A stretch of DNA of 64,000 nt, from contig JASANH010001374.1 of assembly GCA_030248295.1 (NCBI GenBank), positions 1,240,001-1,304,000 of the forward strand, written 5' to 3'. A model generated the notes under the pieces. That model did no database searches. It saw only the letters and a list, made by a program, of their open reading frames with translations, and was not told the origin of the DNA. Source of the stretch: Mesodorylaimus sp. YZB2_4. Its lineage: Eukaryota > Nematoda > Enoplea > Dorylaimida > Dorylaimidae. The first letter of the stretch is position 1. Each line of letters opens with the position of its first letter. This document shows, piece by piece, positions 11,378 through 22,754 of the stretch. The translations under genes were made by a program, and so were the position numbers.

Positions 11378-13865
11378 ATGCTCACATCGGACGACACCGT
11401 GCCAGCTACATCGACTGTTTTGAACGGTGCACGCGCGCCGGCGACCCCGTCGAACAGAAGTTCATGGTTTTCGGATTTTCGAGCCAAACTCAATCAATTT
11501 AATGCTTTGGATTTCTTCTCCAATCTCGGTTTCGCATCAAAACAGCAAAACGTGGTCGATTCGGGCACTCGCAAAACGTCGATTCGCGGCGGCGCCAGTA
11601 GTGGCGCAACCGCCGTCAGCAGTCGGTCGGTCATGAATTTGAGCTCTGAAATGGGCGAATCGCATTTGTCTCCGACAACTACGAAGGACAAGTTTCTCTC
11701 GGCCGCAATGGGAAGTGAAATAGCCGCCAGTAGTCGACATCACAGCGACGAACCGCGGCGTCGACTTTTCGCCGCCAATAGCTCATCGATCGAGAAGAAA
11801 GAAGAAATCGAACCAATCTGGAGAATGAAACAGAAATCGGAGCCGCCCTATTACCGAGGAGGGGGTTGGCAGGAGGACGACGAACGACCATCGCCCTTCG
11901 TGCCCGGCGATTACGACAGTGCCACTATGACACTGGACAATGCGGGCGTCGATGCGGTCAGCGCGTGCGATGGGCATCGATTCGGCACCCTGTCCGGTCT
12001 GATACCGATCGGCAAACGAGACCCCGGAGTGGGCCACGCATTCGAGTCGGCCCCCGCTGGCTATCCAACTTGGTGCGATAAATGCGGAGATTTCATTTCC
12101 GGACTTTACGAAGGTCAAGCGGTCAGATGCAAACGTGAGTGCTGGCTATTTTTGCACTTTTTCAAAGTTTGAAACCCTTGTTTTCCGGAGCTTGCTTCAG
12201 TTTTGATCTTCGAAGTTATAGGAGTGGATATTCTATCTGCACCCATCAGTGCTGGGAACTGGTCTGCCTATCCTTGGGGATTTCACCGGGCGGTCAAATT
12301 TCGCATTGAGTCTCCTGGTTTTGCCGTCTAGTTTTGTGGGTTTGACTAGTTTTTGCGGGTCTCTTAAGGGTATTTTTACTCAAAACAAGCTGACTGGGTG
12401 TGGGACTCGTTGTTAACGGATGCCATTTCAGACTGCCGCTTCACGTGCCACGTTCAGTGTCAGCCGTTGGTCACTCTGGATTGTCGATCTTCCACCAACA
12501 GCTTGAAGTCGGAGGCGTCGTCGGCCGATCGTACGACTGCAGTCGACAGCGAATTGGCGGCCACCAACGAGACCGAGGACGCGCTGAGCACGCCCGTTGA
12601 GCACGAGTCGCTGATTGGAACTGAGGTGAGCCAGTGGGCTTTGTCCTGCCACTCTGTCACCAAGCTCGGGCCCGCCCTCCTACCAATACTGTACGACTGG
12701 AGTGGATTACTGGGGGAGTGACCAGTAGAGCTTATGGCAGCCAACCAAATCTTCCAGTCTGGTCCATTGCTGAAACATCACCCTGGGCCGTCAGGGTGAT
12801 GCTCCAGCAATGGACCATGCGGAGGAGCAGTTGCAATCAGGCCCAGCTTGTCGCAAGACTGACCATGTCTGTGTTGCAGACCACTGAACTGAACGATGGT
12901 GACGCGGAGGAGATCAGCCGAGTGCTGGACGAGGCGACGGCCTTACATGATCTACCGCGGGGCGAGACCCTGCGTCGTCTGATCGATGAGTACAATAAGC
13001 ACATCGCCGACGGCCTAGCCATGACCTTGGTACGGTTCGCCTTGCGTGGGTGTGGTCCCCCTCTGACTGGCCTGGTTTTCAGGAAGAAGACGGCATCACG
13101 TTCCAAGGATTCCTGCAAATCCACATGAATTTCAGTCGTCCCATCAACGTGATCGCGGGCGAGCATCCGCCCAGCATCTACGACGTGCTCGTGTCCGAGA
13201 ACGACGCCGATGCATCGCCCACCGATTACTCGGCATCGGTGGAGGGAAGGAGGACGATCACCTCCTTCTACCTGCCCCGAAACACGGTCAAGGTGCTGCA
13301 CATCACCAGCGAGACGACCACCTCCGAAATGATCGTCTCGTTGTTGAGGAAGTTCAAAGTGGCCGACAATCCCAGGAAGTTCGCCCTCTACGAACGAGAC
13401 CTGGAGCCCGGCGGGACCCTGCAGTGTAAGTCCTCGCGGGCGGCGAGGGCATAGTCGAACTCACAATCAGTTTGGACTTTTCAGCGCGACTGGTGCGAAT
13501 TGCCGAGGAAGCGTGTCCGTTGCGGCTGGCCTTGTTCTGGGGAGTCAGGAGAAAGGCGGGCAGATTGGTTCTGCAGGAGAACGAGACGGGTGACATAATG
13601 GTCAGGTGGTGCCGGGGTGTCAGTGCCGGCCTGATGACAACTTTGCTCTTTTTAGTGGGAAGCCTTCGAAATTCCGGAGCTACAAAACTTTTTGAGAATA
13701 TTGGAGCTGGAGGAGGGCCAGTACATCAAGCAGATCGAGCACAGGTACTACGTGTACCGCTACTGGCTGGAGGCCGAGATTAGGCATCGATTGGCCACGA
13801 GGGCGCAGAGCCAGGCGAGCGCGCCCAGCACCGAGTTCGACGACGAGGGGGCCGTCGAGGTGTGA
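11378..13865 (+). CDS. RASSF: RASSF1/5-type Ras-association protein
   Basis: Exons are 11378-12134, 12432-12625, 12880-13029, 13083-13425, 13485-13600 and 13656-13865. After a disordered N-terminus a C1 domain spans the first intron (HAFESAPAGYPTWCDKCG, then CRFTCHVQC). A Ras-association domain follows (FLQIHMNFSRP, TTTSEMIVSLLRKFKV, FALYERD). A helical SARAH segment closes the protein (IPELQNFLRILELEEGQY). RASSF proteins bind Ras-type GTPases and dock Hippo-pathway MST kinases through SARAH. The first in-frame ATG is 11378, 25 bases after a CTGTTTTAG acceptor, so a 5' non-coding exon is likely upstream. The spacer 11090-11340 shows nothing else. The C1 plus RA plus SARAH order makes the call secure. 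Confidence 0.9.
12761..12816. repeat. Imperfect hairpin in RASSF intron
   Basis: Arms 12761-12785 and 12792-12816 (25 bases, two mismatches) flank a 6-base loop inside the intron between the exons ending at 12625 and starting at 12880. It could be a relic of a small fold-back element. No function is evident. Confidence 0.75.
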
Positions 13866-13968
13866 AGGCTCATTGATGTAAATAGGTCGTGATGTGCAGG
13901 ACTGCGCACGTATAGTTGTGACACGTTCTTACTAGCCCTACTTTATTGGCAGAAAAGTGAACAGGGAA

Positions 13969-15783
13969 CTAGGCGAATTTGAGATAGTAGGTCCAGTACA
14001 CCACGTCTGAAACGAACCACAGTCAGGGGGAGACTCGGCATGGCTGAGATATGTTTACTGAACAGGGAGAAAGCCAGGGGGAACGCGATGCGGCAGGACT
14101 GGTCGATCTGGTGGGCCATGTGCTTCTTGGACTTGATGTACTGCTTGCAGCCGTAGGGGTGGTAGCCGTACGGGTAGCCGCGGGACTCGCGCCGCCCCGG
14201 GTGACGCAGCTGAAATGAGGGGAGTACAGGGAGGGTGGTTGGCCGGGGGGCACTGACCTTTTGTTCGAGGGCGGCCATCTCCCGGCTGACCGGCAGGTCC
14301 AGGAGGGGCTTGTCCAGCCCGTTCGGCTCCTGGTAGTGGATGAGGCCGGCCGTGGCCCCGCCCAGTCGCTTGCTCTCGACCAGCATCAGCTCCGCCGTGG
14401 TGAACTCGCGGGTGGTGGCCTTGGCCGAACGGGCTAGGAAGTTGACGATGGTGAACTCGATGAGCACGCCGAACACGAAGCCCAGGCACGCCTCCAGCCA
14501 CACGTCGATGGCCTTGGCGTAGCTGACCTGAAACGGGGGGGTTTGGGGGGGGGGGGGGACGGGGCGGGGCCAACCTGAGGTAGCGACATCCTGGCCGACG
14601 AGGCCTGCGTGGCCAGCGTGAGCAGGGTGGTGATGCACAGCGAGACCCGGCCCGGCACCGACTCCACGTCCAGCCAGAACGAGAACCTAAAAGTGTGTGT
14701 GTCAGCAGTGGCCGTGCCGAGGGCGGGTCTCACCAGCTGATGATGACGATGAGGATGGTAGGCACGTAGTTCTGCAAGAAGTGATGCATCTTCTCCCTTC
14801 GCAACAGGAATTCGGCCCGCACGCAACTCCAATTGCCTGAAACGGGGGTCGTGTGGTGGGTGACTTGGGGGAGGGGGGGGGGAGGGACTGACCGTGGGTG
14901 TAGTAGCCCTCGCAGTATCCGGGCTCCACGCCCACCAGCTGCATGTCGGGCAGTTTGAGCTGGTCGTTCATGACGATCGGCTCGCGGTCCCTCCACGATA
15001 TGTTCAGCTGGTCCTCGGTGTAGGCGTCTGCGCCAAAGAGAGGGTGTGGCGGGGGCGGGCGGGCGTGGTGGGCACTTACAGCTGAGGATACGCATGTCGC
15101 ACTTTTGGCTGTCCAGGGGGTACTTGGTGAAGTCCATGTTGCACAGCACGGTCAGCGAGATCCTGCAAAGGGGCCGGTGAGGGGGGACTGGGCGATGGGA
15201 GCCTACCTCAGGTCGTGGTGGACAGTGCCGTTGGGGAATATCCAGAGGAGGAAGTTGGGCGCGGTCACGTCGAAGAACTTGGCACTGTTGGCGTTGGCGA
15301 AGTAGAGGTCGGGATGCCACATCCTCTCCAGGATGGCCGTGTCCTTGATCAGCACTCGCTGGCTGCCGTTGTGCCTGAGACGTTCGTCGACCCATCGCTG
15401 CTCGAAGTATATGTCCGCGTGGAAGTCCTAAGAAGGCAGGCTACAGTGGGGGGGGGGGGGGGTGAGGCACCGGCTTGCTGACCATGGTCTGCGCCCGCAC
15501 GGACGACATGCCCTCCACGTAGATGCCGATGGTGATCTCCGTGACTCGACCTAAACGAAGCACATGCTCAGCCGGCACACAGGCCGCTCGACGTACCCTC
15601 GGCCTGCGTGGGGGTCAGGTACTTGTCGTATCCCGAGTTGAGGATGGCGATGATGCCGTTCGGACTGACGATGCTGAAACACAGGCTGGTCACACGTGGC
15701 CAGGGGGACCCACTGTCCTACCTGGCACTGCGCACCACGGTCGAGAGCAGGGCCACGAGGGTGGCCGCAGTGACCGCAGCCAT
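13969..15783 (-). CDS. Cys-loop ligand-gated ion channel subunit (GluCl/GlyR-like)
   Basis: Eleven exons join in frame to give 439 residues. There is a signal peptide (MAAVTAATLVALLSTVV). The extracellular domain carries the 13-residue Cys loop (CNMDFTKYPLDSQKC) and a second cysteine pair (GYCEGYYTHGNWSC), typical of glutamate- and glycine-gated channels. M1 is VPTILIVIISWFSFWL. M2 is preceded by VPGRVSL, where anion channels usually have PAR. M3 is DVWLEACLGFVFGVLIEF. The M3-M4 loop is long, and M4 ends VVYWTYYLKFA just before the stop. Anion selectivity is inferred from overall similarity. The ligand cannot be told from sequence; invertebrate amine- or pH-gated chloride channels are alternatives. 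Confidence 0.88.
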
Positions 15784-16127
15784 GGCGGGCGAGGAAGTGA
15801 CTGGCGGGGAGCTGGCTGCGGGCGGTGGCGGACAATGGCCAATGATTGAGTGAGCGGACTGATTGGATTCGAGTCACCTCAAATAGCAACTAATTCCCCG
15901 CACTGCCTCGCCCATTTATCGAATATGGCCCGCGGCCTGGAATTTTAAAGGCCTCCCCGCGTCAGCTCTCGGCTCGAGGCGCGCCAAGAATTAGCGTCAG
16001 CCGACGAGACTTGTGAAAATTGACAGATGACAGCGAGGTCGGCAATTTAAGAGGACGTGTCAAGAAGTGTTCAACAAGGCCCCTGGCTCGGCACATTGCA
16101 CATCACAAGCGTATCACATTGCACATA

Positions 16128-18178
16128 TCAGAGTGCCTCCAACCGATCTTCGTAGATGGCCAGCACGAGGATGATGACGAAGCCCAGCAGCAGCCCCACG
16201 TTCTGCAGCACCATCGACACGTACCACGGCAGACGACCAAAGTCCCGTATTTCGCGCAGCTAAAACGAGGAGCCTTGTAAGGGACAGTTTGGCCTGTGCT
16301 GGCGAAGAGTAGCACAGGCTCGACTCCTCAGTCACCCGGGTCGTGGTCTAGCGGCAGGTCTCACTCGCAGGGGGTTCCACTCCCGCCCGGGTAAATGTGA
16401 TTGTCAACTGTCTTCCTTGTCACTCGAGTGCTCTGATAAAGTTGACAAAGTGTGTGTGTTACCGACCTGCTCGTTTGTCCCTAAGATGGTGACTCAGGCA
16501 GTTGGCGGCAAGCACATGGAAAAATGTCATCTTTTGCGCGCGAGCATGTTTCACAATCATCGAGTGCCCTGACATGCGTTCTTGTGCGAGCAGGTGCTGT
16601 GATAGATCTCCCACTAAAGGCTGCCTGAGTCTAGACCAGGGTCGCGGTCAAGGCATCTGCCTCTCACTTGGAGGGCAGGGTTCGACTCCCGCCTGGGAGC
16701 CGAGCACTCGAGGACTTAGGAACACATAATGGGCCAATCATTTTTGGGCCAGGCGGGAGTCGAACCCTCCCGTAAGTGAGAGGCGGACACCATGATCCCC
16801 CGAGCCAGGGGTGACTTACCATGTGCACGAGGGCCACGTAGAGAAAGCCGCCCGCCACGGCAGCGAATATCCATTGGCGCAGGGACTCCTGCTGGCCGGC
16901 GACGATGCCCGGGTACAGTCCCGCGAAACAGGTCAGGGCCGAGACGAAGTTGAGTAGGAGGGCCTTCTTGACCGACATGCCCGAGCTGAGCAGAATGGCG
17001 AAATCACCTGCGCAAAGCAGCCTGTATTCCCCGATGGGGCCGGGCAGCCTGGCTTACCAACTTCGTGGGGCAGTTCGTGGCAGACGACCGCGATCGAGAC
17101 GGCCAGTCCGGACGACACGCTCTTGGCGAATCCGGCGCCCATGGCCAGACCATCGGCGAAGTTGTGCAGGGCGTCGCTGACGACCACCACGAACGCCACT
17201 GGCTTCATACCTGCCAGCCGAGCACTCAGACAGGGGGCATACAAAGTGTACAGGGACCTACCGCATATGGTGTGCGCTCCCCCGATGTGGCCCCCGTGGC
17301 TGTGGCCATGGCCGCGGCCCGACACGTCCTTCAGCTCGATGACACTCACCTCCAGCGTGGCAGTCTTGTCGACCACGTGCGAGGAACTGTCCGCGACACA
17401 CACGCCCTGCAATACAACGATTACAACACGGGAGGCGGGGGGGGGGGGGGGAGTCACCTTGACCAGTCTGGAGGCCGAGTGCGCAAACAACTCGAGCAGG
17501 TAGAGGGCGTAGATGGTGCCCAGCAGGGCCACCATCTTGCCCAGGTACGGTTTCTCGTCCTGTCCCGACGGCTGGTTGGCGTGCGTGTGATTGGGCCCCT
17601 CGTCGTGGCTGTGCCCGTGCAGACCAACTGTCTGAAAAGTACACCCTTTGCTCGACTGTGGTTCACAATCAGCCGACTGGCAAGCTGCGCAAAGCCAAGC
17701 ATTTATTCTGGGCCATTGGTGCTAGCAGTCTATCGTCGGGTGTTTCAGGCGAGCTCATTCTCTCGTGACACAGCAAAGCAAACGGGAGGCGGGCGCGGAT
17801 TGTTTGCTTACCTCGGGAATAAGGTGTAGCAGGGCGTCGGAGGCCATGGTGCCCGCAGCCATGGCCATGAAGACCAGCATGGTGCCGTCGTAGACTCGCT
17901 TACGTTTCATGAATGGCAGCACGGCCACGCCGGCCAGCGAGAGCACGGAGACGACCGAGACGGCCAGGGTGCCGTACAGGTAAGCTAGGGTGCGGACAGT
18001 ATTGGCCGGGGGCACCACTCGGCAGCACACACCTACCTTGGCTCACCGACCACCCGTCCTCCGACTTGCCCGTCCAATTGCCGGGGGGTTGCTCGTGGTG
18101 ATCGTGGTCCCCGTGGGCAGTGACCGCCTGCAGGTGACCGGCCACCAGCAGCCATAGCATGCGCCCCGCTCTGGCCAT
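16128..18178 (-). CDS. SLC39A: ZIP family zinc transporter (LIV-1 type)
   Basis: Seven exons (18178-18037, 17984-17812, 17631-17458, 17406-17262, 17210-17058, 17007-16820, 16259-16128) join in frame to give 368 residues. After a signal peptide there is a histidine-rich N-terminus (HGDHDHHE). Further His clusters lie in the central loop (HGHSHDEG, GHGHSHGGH). The metal-transport core has HNFADG in TM4 and CHELPHEVGDFA in TM5, the latter split by an intron, as in LIV-1 subfamily members such as ZIP6 and ZIP10. The last exon encodes the final helix (VGLLLGFVIILVLAIYED). The family moves zinc into the cytosol. The protein is shorter than vertebrate ZIP6/10 because the His-rich ectodomain is small. 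Confidence 0.9.
16332..16395 (+). repeat. tRNA-like sequence, copy 1
   Basis: A Pol III A-box-like GTGGTCTAGCGG is followed by a B-box-like GGTTCCACTCC, between ACCCGGG and CCCGGGT ends that can pair. It is about 60 bases, too short for a full tRNA, so it looks like a tRNA-derived repeat. It lies in the last intron of the ZIP gene. Confidence 0.5.
16636..16700 (+). repeat. tRNA-like sequence, copy 2
   Basis: Contains GCCTCTCACTTG and a canonical B box GGTTCGACTCC, with CCAGG and CCTGG able to pair at the ends. Same intron as copy 1. Confidence 0.5.
16741..16800 (-). repeat. tRNA-like sequence, copy 3
   Basis: On the minus strand it reads GCCTCTCACTTA and then GGTTCGACTCCCGCCTGG, close to copy 2 in inverted orientation, so copies 2 and 3 form an inverted pair. 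Confidence 0.5.
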
Positions 18179-18726
18179 AGTCTCGACTGTGCTGGCAACT
18201 GGAGAGGACGAACACGGCCGCACGGGCGGGCAAACAGGCCGCATTTATTCAGCTACCGTTCGTGTAAGCGGCCCCTTTTGTACGGCCAAACCGGTCTCTC
18301 TCACCCACATCGAGTACGCGGCCCCCTGTCGTCCGCACAAAACCTGAACTACTCGCCTTCAACTATGAATCAAGTGGCTGACAGGCAGAAAAGGCGACCC
18401 GGCTGGCAGCAACCTGGCTGATAACGAGAATCACTCATCGCCTCTATGGCTCACAAGTCAGCGCCCTTTGTTCTAGTTGTTCCCAGAACAATCTCTGCCA
18501 TAATCCAGCATATCTACAGTACATCCCGCGCTCATCAATTTGAATTTCGCGCCGACGAGGCTGCTTATTGCAACAGGGTTATTTTAGCGGGAAACGGATG
18601 CCACCTGCCGCGTGCGTGGTCGGCCGGCGGTCCGCTCCGTTGCCATTTTCTATCTTCTTGTTTGACCACCACACAATTTTTTCTCTTTTCATCGTGCCAA
18701 AGGACGATTCTCGAGTACTCTACACC

Positions 18727-20829
18727 ATGGCATTTCAGCGACCTGGCAAGGATAACTTGGGTAGGCGGGCGCTTTGTCGTCTTTTTCCCTCGTACTCTAG
18801 GCTACTGCCAGTTTGGTCACTGGTTTTGACACGGTTTCGATTAGGCTGTTTAGAGTCTTCTACATCCTCATCTACGTCTGCAATGCTTGGTTTTAGTCTC
18901 CATTCACCCACCTTTTTTCAGGTGTTTTTTCCCCGATTTCGGATGCGTCGTCGACCGATTTGGGAAACCACACGGAGAAATCGGAAAATGAAATGAGGCA
19001 ATTTGCGAATGTTACGTCGCGTGCAAGTAGGTTTTTGGGTCCTAATCAACATCATGTTTAGAACCCAGTTTAGCATTTTTGGGCTCATCCAGGCGGAAAC
19101 ACCCCGCGGCGCTCTTATCCACCGGTTAATTTAGCTATCCTAGATCTTAGTTGATTTGGTGTGAAGCAGCTCCTTTTTAGACGTGCTGGCCGGGTTTACG
19201 CCCAAACTCGCAAATCCTGCACTTCCCTCAGCTTTGAAATCTGACAGCTTACCGAGTGCGCCCTCGAGCAAGCACCGTCGAGAAACGACCAGCAAGCGTA
19301 TTTCGACCGAAATTAAACGCGGGGTAAATTAGTCAATTATGATCTCCAACTTGCCTTCACCATCTGCGTTTCAGGGCGTATTTTCCCCGCTGCAAGAAAG
19401 TGACGATTCGACCCTGGCGTCTCCGCACTTGGCTTCCTCTCGCCCAACTTCGGCCGTGACCAGTGTAAGTGTATTCCTCGTTTTATGCCCGTCTTCATTC
19501 CCCAATATTAGTTTCTTCTAGACTCCTATCTTTCCATTCACTCTGCCCAACAGTGACTTTACACTTTCCCGATCTACCCGCCAACTCATCGCCAACAGCG
19601 TCGCCAAGCCGCCGACTTCTCGCGCCTCGATGGCGACGCCCGGTTTGGCCAGCAGTGTCGATTACGCTCATCGACGAAGGTCCGAAAATGGGCACGGTTG
19701 TTTGGCGAGTACGGTCAGCGCAGCCACGATGCCCACCAGCCGCGCTGGCCTATCGAAGGGCACGCAGACAGGTGAGAGAGCGCAGGACTGCCCGAGGAGT
19801 CCCTGATTTGCGGAGTAGTAGTCACAAACTGTGGCCCCCCGCCCCGCCTGGGCTAGGTAGGCTAGAGAGTCTTCAAGGGTACCCTACCCTAAAATGATGG
19901 GTTCAGAGAAACCGAGTGGATTCTCGCATGCGCCTCGTCCCAGGTTTCAAGTATGGGCAAGGTCGGCAAGAAGGAGGGGGAGGGGGTAGAGATCAGATCA
20001 GATCGCCTAAGCCTGATCTGACTGCGTGTGAGACAGGTCAGGTTTGGGTCGAGTCGAGTAAGTGACTTGTATGACTGTTTCCATACAGTACTGTAGGCTG
20101 GCTGGACAATTGGTCTGTGCTTGGAGGCCAGGGCTTGGTCAGTCAGGTCAGGTCTTGGTCGTGCCCACATACATTTGATCGCTTCTGCTTGCTTCCCTTT
20201 CTTCCTGCTGAACCTGAGGCGGGGGTGGGGTGTTCGAGAGGAAGGGTTCAATGTCCTGGCCGGCCTATCAGGGGCCCCCCTTGCCCATACTCGCCAGGTT
20301 TCTTATGAAAAGTAGCGAGAAACACAGTTTTTAAAGCATGTGCCACCTACATTAAAGAAATGGCGGGAGAAATCCAGATGAATGTCATGCTGTATAAGCA
20401 TTCATATGTCAATTGATGCCGCAATAGAAAGCAACGTGACTGGCTCTCGTCTTTGCTCAGATACTGCGACGGCTGCCACTCGTTGGCCGGGCGAGCTAAC
20501 TAAGATTGCTTTCAGACGCGTCAACAAGCACGCCCATTCCGGCCGCGAGAAGCAGTTCCATTGCTCAATCTATTCAAGCCGACTTCGTGCGAGGCGTGAT
20601 GGAAGAGTGCTTGGATGAATTCAAACAAGAATGGCGAGGCGATTGTTATTCGTTCTACGCCAAACTTTTATTATTATTCACCGAATCTGAGCAACGCGTG
20701 CAGGACACGATCGGCATGGAGCGTTTGGATTATATGCGTCGTTTGGCCGAAGAAAATGAGCGTTTGCGCGCAGAAAATGAAAATCTCAAAGCTATGCAGT
20801 TTGGAAAATTTTTCGGACCTGGTCACTGA
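18727..20829 (+). CDS. Protein with NEDD1-like C-terminal helix
   Basis: Exons 18727-18760, 18922-19026, 19181-19322, 19375-19464, 19522-19771 and 20516-20829 join in frame. Most of the protein is Ser/Thr-rich and disordered, with a repeated GVFSP motif opening the second and fourth exons. The C-terminal ~90 residues are helical (DFVRGVMEECLDEFKQEW, then coiled coil LAEENERLRAENENLK). This resembles the gamma-tubulin-binding end of NEDD1 in pattern (short helix, acidic DEF, then EENxRLRA). The WD40 propeller of NEDD1 is absent. A centrosomal role is only an inference; it could be an unrelated coiled-coil protein. The 744-base last intron holds nothing I recognise. Confidence 0.6.
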
Positions 20830-21016
20830 GTTTTTGCATTTTAAAATATCAAAATGGATTTCATGCCATTCATTTTTTGTGTAATTTCCTAACTTTTCTG
20901 GTGTTCACTGCCTTTTCGAACTGCAGGATTCTGATATCGACTGGTCCTGATTGATGTACGTGGTCAAATAAGGCACACGGCACTTCGTGGTTAGACACAC
21001 ACGGCACGGCAGAGGG

Positions 21017-21846
21017 TCACACAGTTGTGTTCTGGCCGGGGAACGGGCTGCTGGTGCTGGGGTAGTGGCGGGGGGCCGTCAAGTCGAGCACAGCTGCGAT
21101 GATGACGAGGGGGATGGCGATGACGAAGAGCACTGTCCCGTAGACGGCCAGGTAGAACGACTCGCCGACGTGCACCTGCAAACGAGAGGCACTGACGAGC
21201 AGACTGGCCACGAGCAGGCACTCACCTCCACGTTGCTGCCCAGCAGGGTCAGCGACTTGTTCTTGGGCTCCATGCTGGCCAGAATGAACACGGCCAGGCC
21301 CCCGATCGACACGGCGGCTGCAACACGCAGGCTGTAGTGGCCCGAGGGAGACCCCACTGGCACTTACCGGCCAACACGGACGACACCAACGACCCGATGG
21401 CCAGCCGGGCACGCGCGACAGCCCCGCACAAGAGGCCCGCGGCCAGCAGGGCCAGCACGAGTCCCGTGCACAGCAGCCCCAGCGTGGTCACGTGGTAATC
21501 TGCAAGCGAGGCCTGTACACCCCGCACCCCCCCAGAACAGGCCACCCACCTTTGGCTCTGTGCAGCTCGTCGTTGACGGAATCACCAAACTTCAGACTGA
21601 ACGTCCATTTGCCCCCATCGGCCAACGTCCAGTCGAACCAGAGGCCGTGCAGGTGAGTGTCGCCCTTGTTCGGGTCCACGTACCACTGCCAGGCTGAAAT
21701 GCACCCGGTCAGCACCCCGACTGGCCACGGTCACACTTACAAGAGGTGCACACGCCCGACGAGACCAGGCCCACGCCCACCAGCAGGGCCAGCACGGGCA
21801 CCAAGTGAACTGCGATTCGTACTCGAGTGTCGGAGAGAGAGAACAT
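21017..21846 (-). CDS. Claudin/PMP22-like four-span membrane protein
   Basis: Five exons (21846-21741, 21693-21550, 21499-21368, 21317-21226, 21175-21017) join in frame to give 210 residues. There are four hydrophobic spans (VHLVPVLALLVGVGLVSSG, TGLVLALLAAGLLCGAV, SIGGLAVFILASM, AVYGTVLFVIAIPLVIIAAV). The first outer loop has HGLWFDW, recalling the GLW of claudins, but lacks the C-x8-10-C pair usual in vertebrate claudins. A role in cell junctions or as a channel auxiliary subunit is possible. The membership call rests on topology and the GLW motif only. Confidence 0.65.
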
Positions 21847-22064
21847 GGCCTGACGAGTCGACTCGACGCACTGACCCGATTGCCCCCTCAGCCACTGGCA
21901 AACACGATCAGCCTGACTCACTGCCTTTTTTGGCCAATGCTGACTGGCCGACGTGGGAGCGTGTTGATACTGGGCATTCTTGTGATAATTGAGCATGCAA
22001 CGAGTGTTTGATCGGCCGCCCACCCTCGTCAACACCCTTGCTTACGAGTAGGGAATCTATTCAG

Positions 22065-22628
22065 GCCGTGAATGGCAGCGTGAGCACGACTGCACCTGCC
22101 ACTCGTCCCCGTCCCCCTATTCGCTCGTCTCGGCGGCTAGGAGACGGTCGGGCCAGTCGCCTACTCGATATGCTAGCTCGACGCTCGAGCACCGATCAGC
22201 CGACTGGCCGCGCCCGATTCGCCTCCGTGCATAATTTGGTGCGATTCAGTCAGCACCAGTTGGCCAATGCGGCTCGCGGGGGCGTCGATCGGGCCGGCAG
22301 ATCGCAGTCGATCACGGCCTCGTTGAGACGGAGCAGTAGTCTGGCCGTGACTGCCGAGTCGGGGGCTCGCTACGGCCTGCAGCACGCCGTCTCGCCCACC
22401 CGCGAACTGGCGTTCGGATGTCCCGACGACACGGTGGCCAAACGACGATGGCTGAGCGGGCCGTGCCTGGCCAGGATCATCTTCACCGCACTGATCATAC
22501 TCGTGGCCTGCGCCGTCTTCGTGGTCAAGTACAACGAGACTGTGCTCGAGGACAGGCTGCGCACAGAGTACGAGCGCAGGGCCAACGCCAGCCGTCATGT
22601 GAATGGCACCCATTTCGAACAGGACTAG
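22065..22628 (+). CDS. Small type II membrane protein, unknown
   Basis: The open frame has a basic Ser/Arg-rich N-terminal part, one membrane span (IIFTALIILVACAVFVV) and a short acidic tail with N-glycosylation sites (NET, NAS, NGT). The start is unresolved: a CTATTCAG acceptor ends at 22064, and the first in-frame ATG is 22170. Either translation starts there or an upstream coding exon was not found. No family recognised. It is divergent from the claudin-like gene, with ~220 bases between them. Confidence 0.5.
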   Translation, partial: AVNGSVSTTAPATRPRPPIRSSRRLGDGRASRLLDMLARRSSTDQPTGRARFASVHNLVRFSQHQLANAARGGVDRAGRSQSITASLRRSSSLAVTAESGARYGLQHAVSPTRELAFGCPDDTVAKRRWLSGPCLARIIFTALIILVACAVFVVKYNETVLEDRLRTEYERRANASRHVNGTHFEQD

Positions 22629-22754
22629 ATGCACTTCGTCCATGCTGTGAGTACGTGCTGATGACTAGAATGTGTTGACGAGGTATCGCGTGCCGACACG
22701 CACGAGCCACATTAGACCCCTTTAATAAGAAGAACATGCAACAACGGGTCCACC

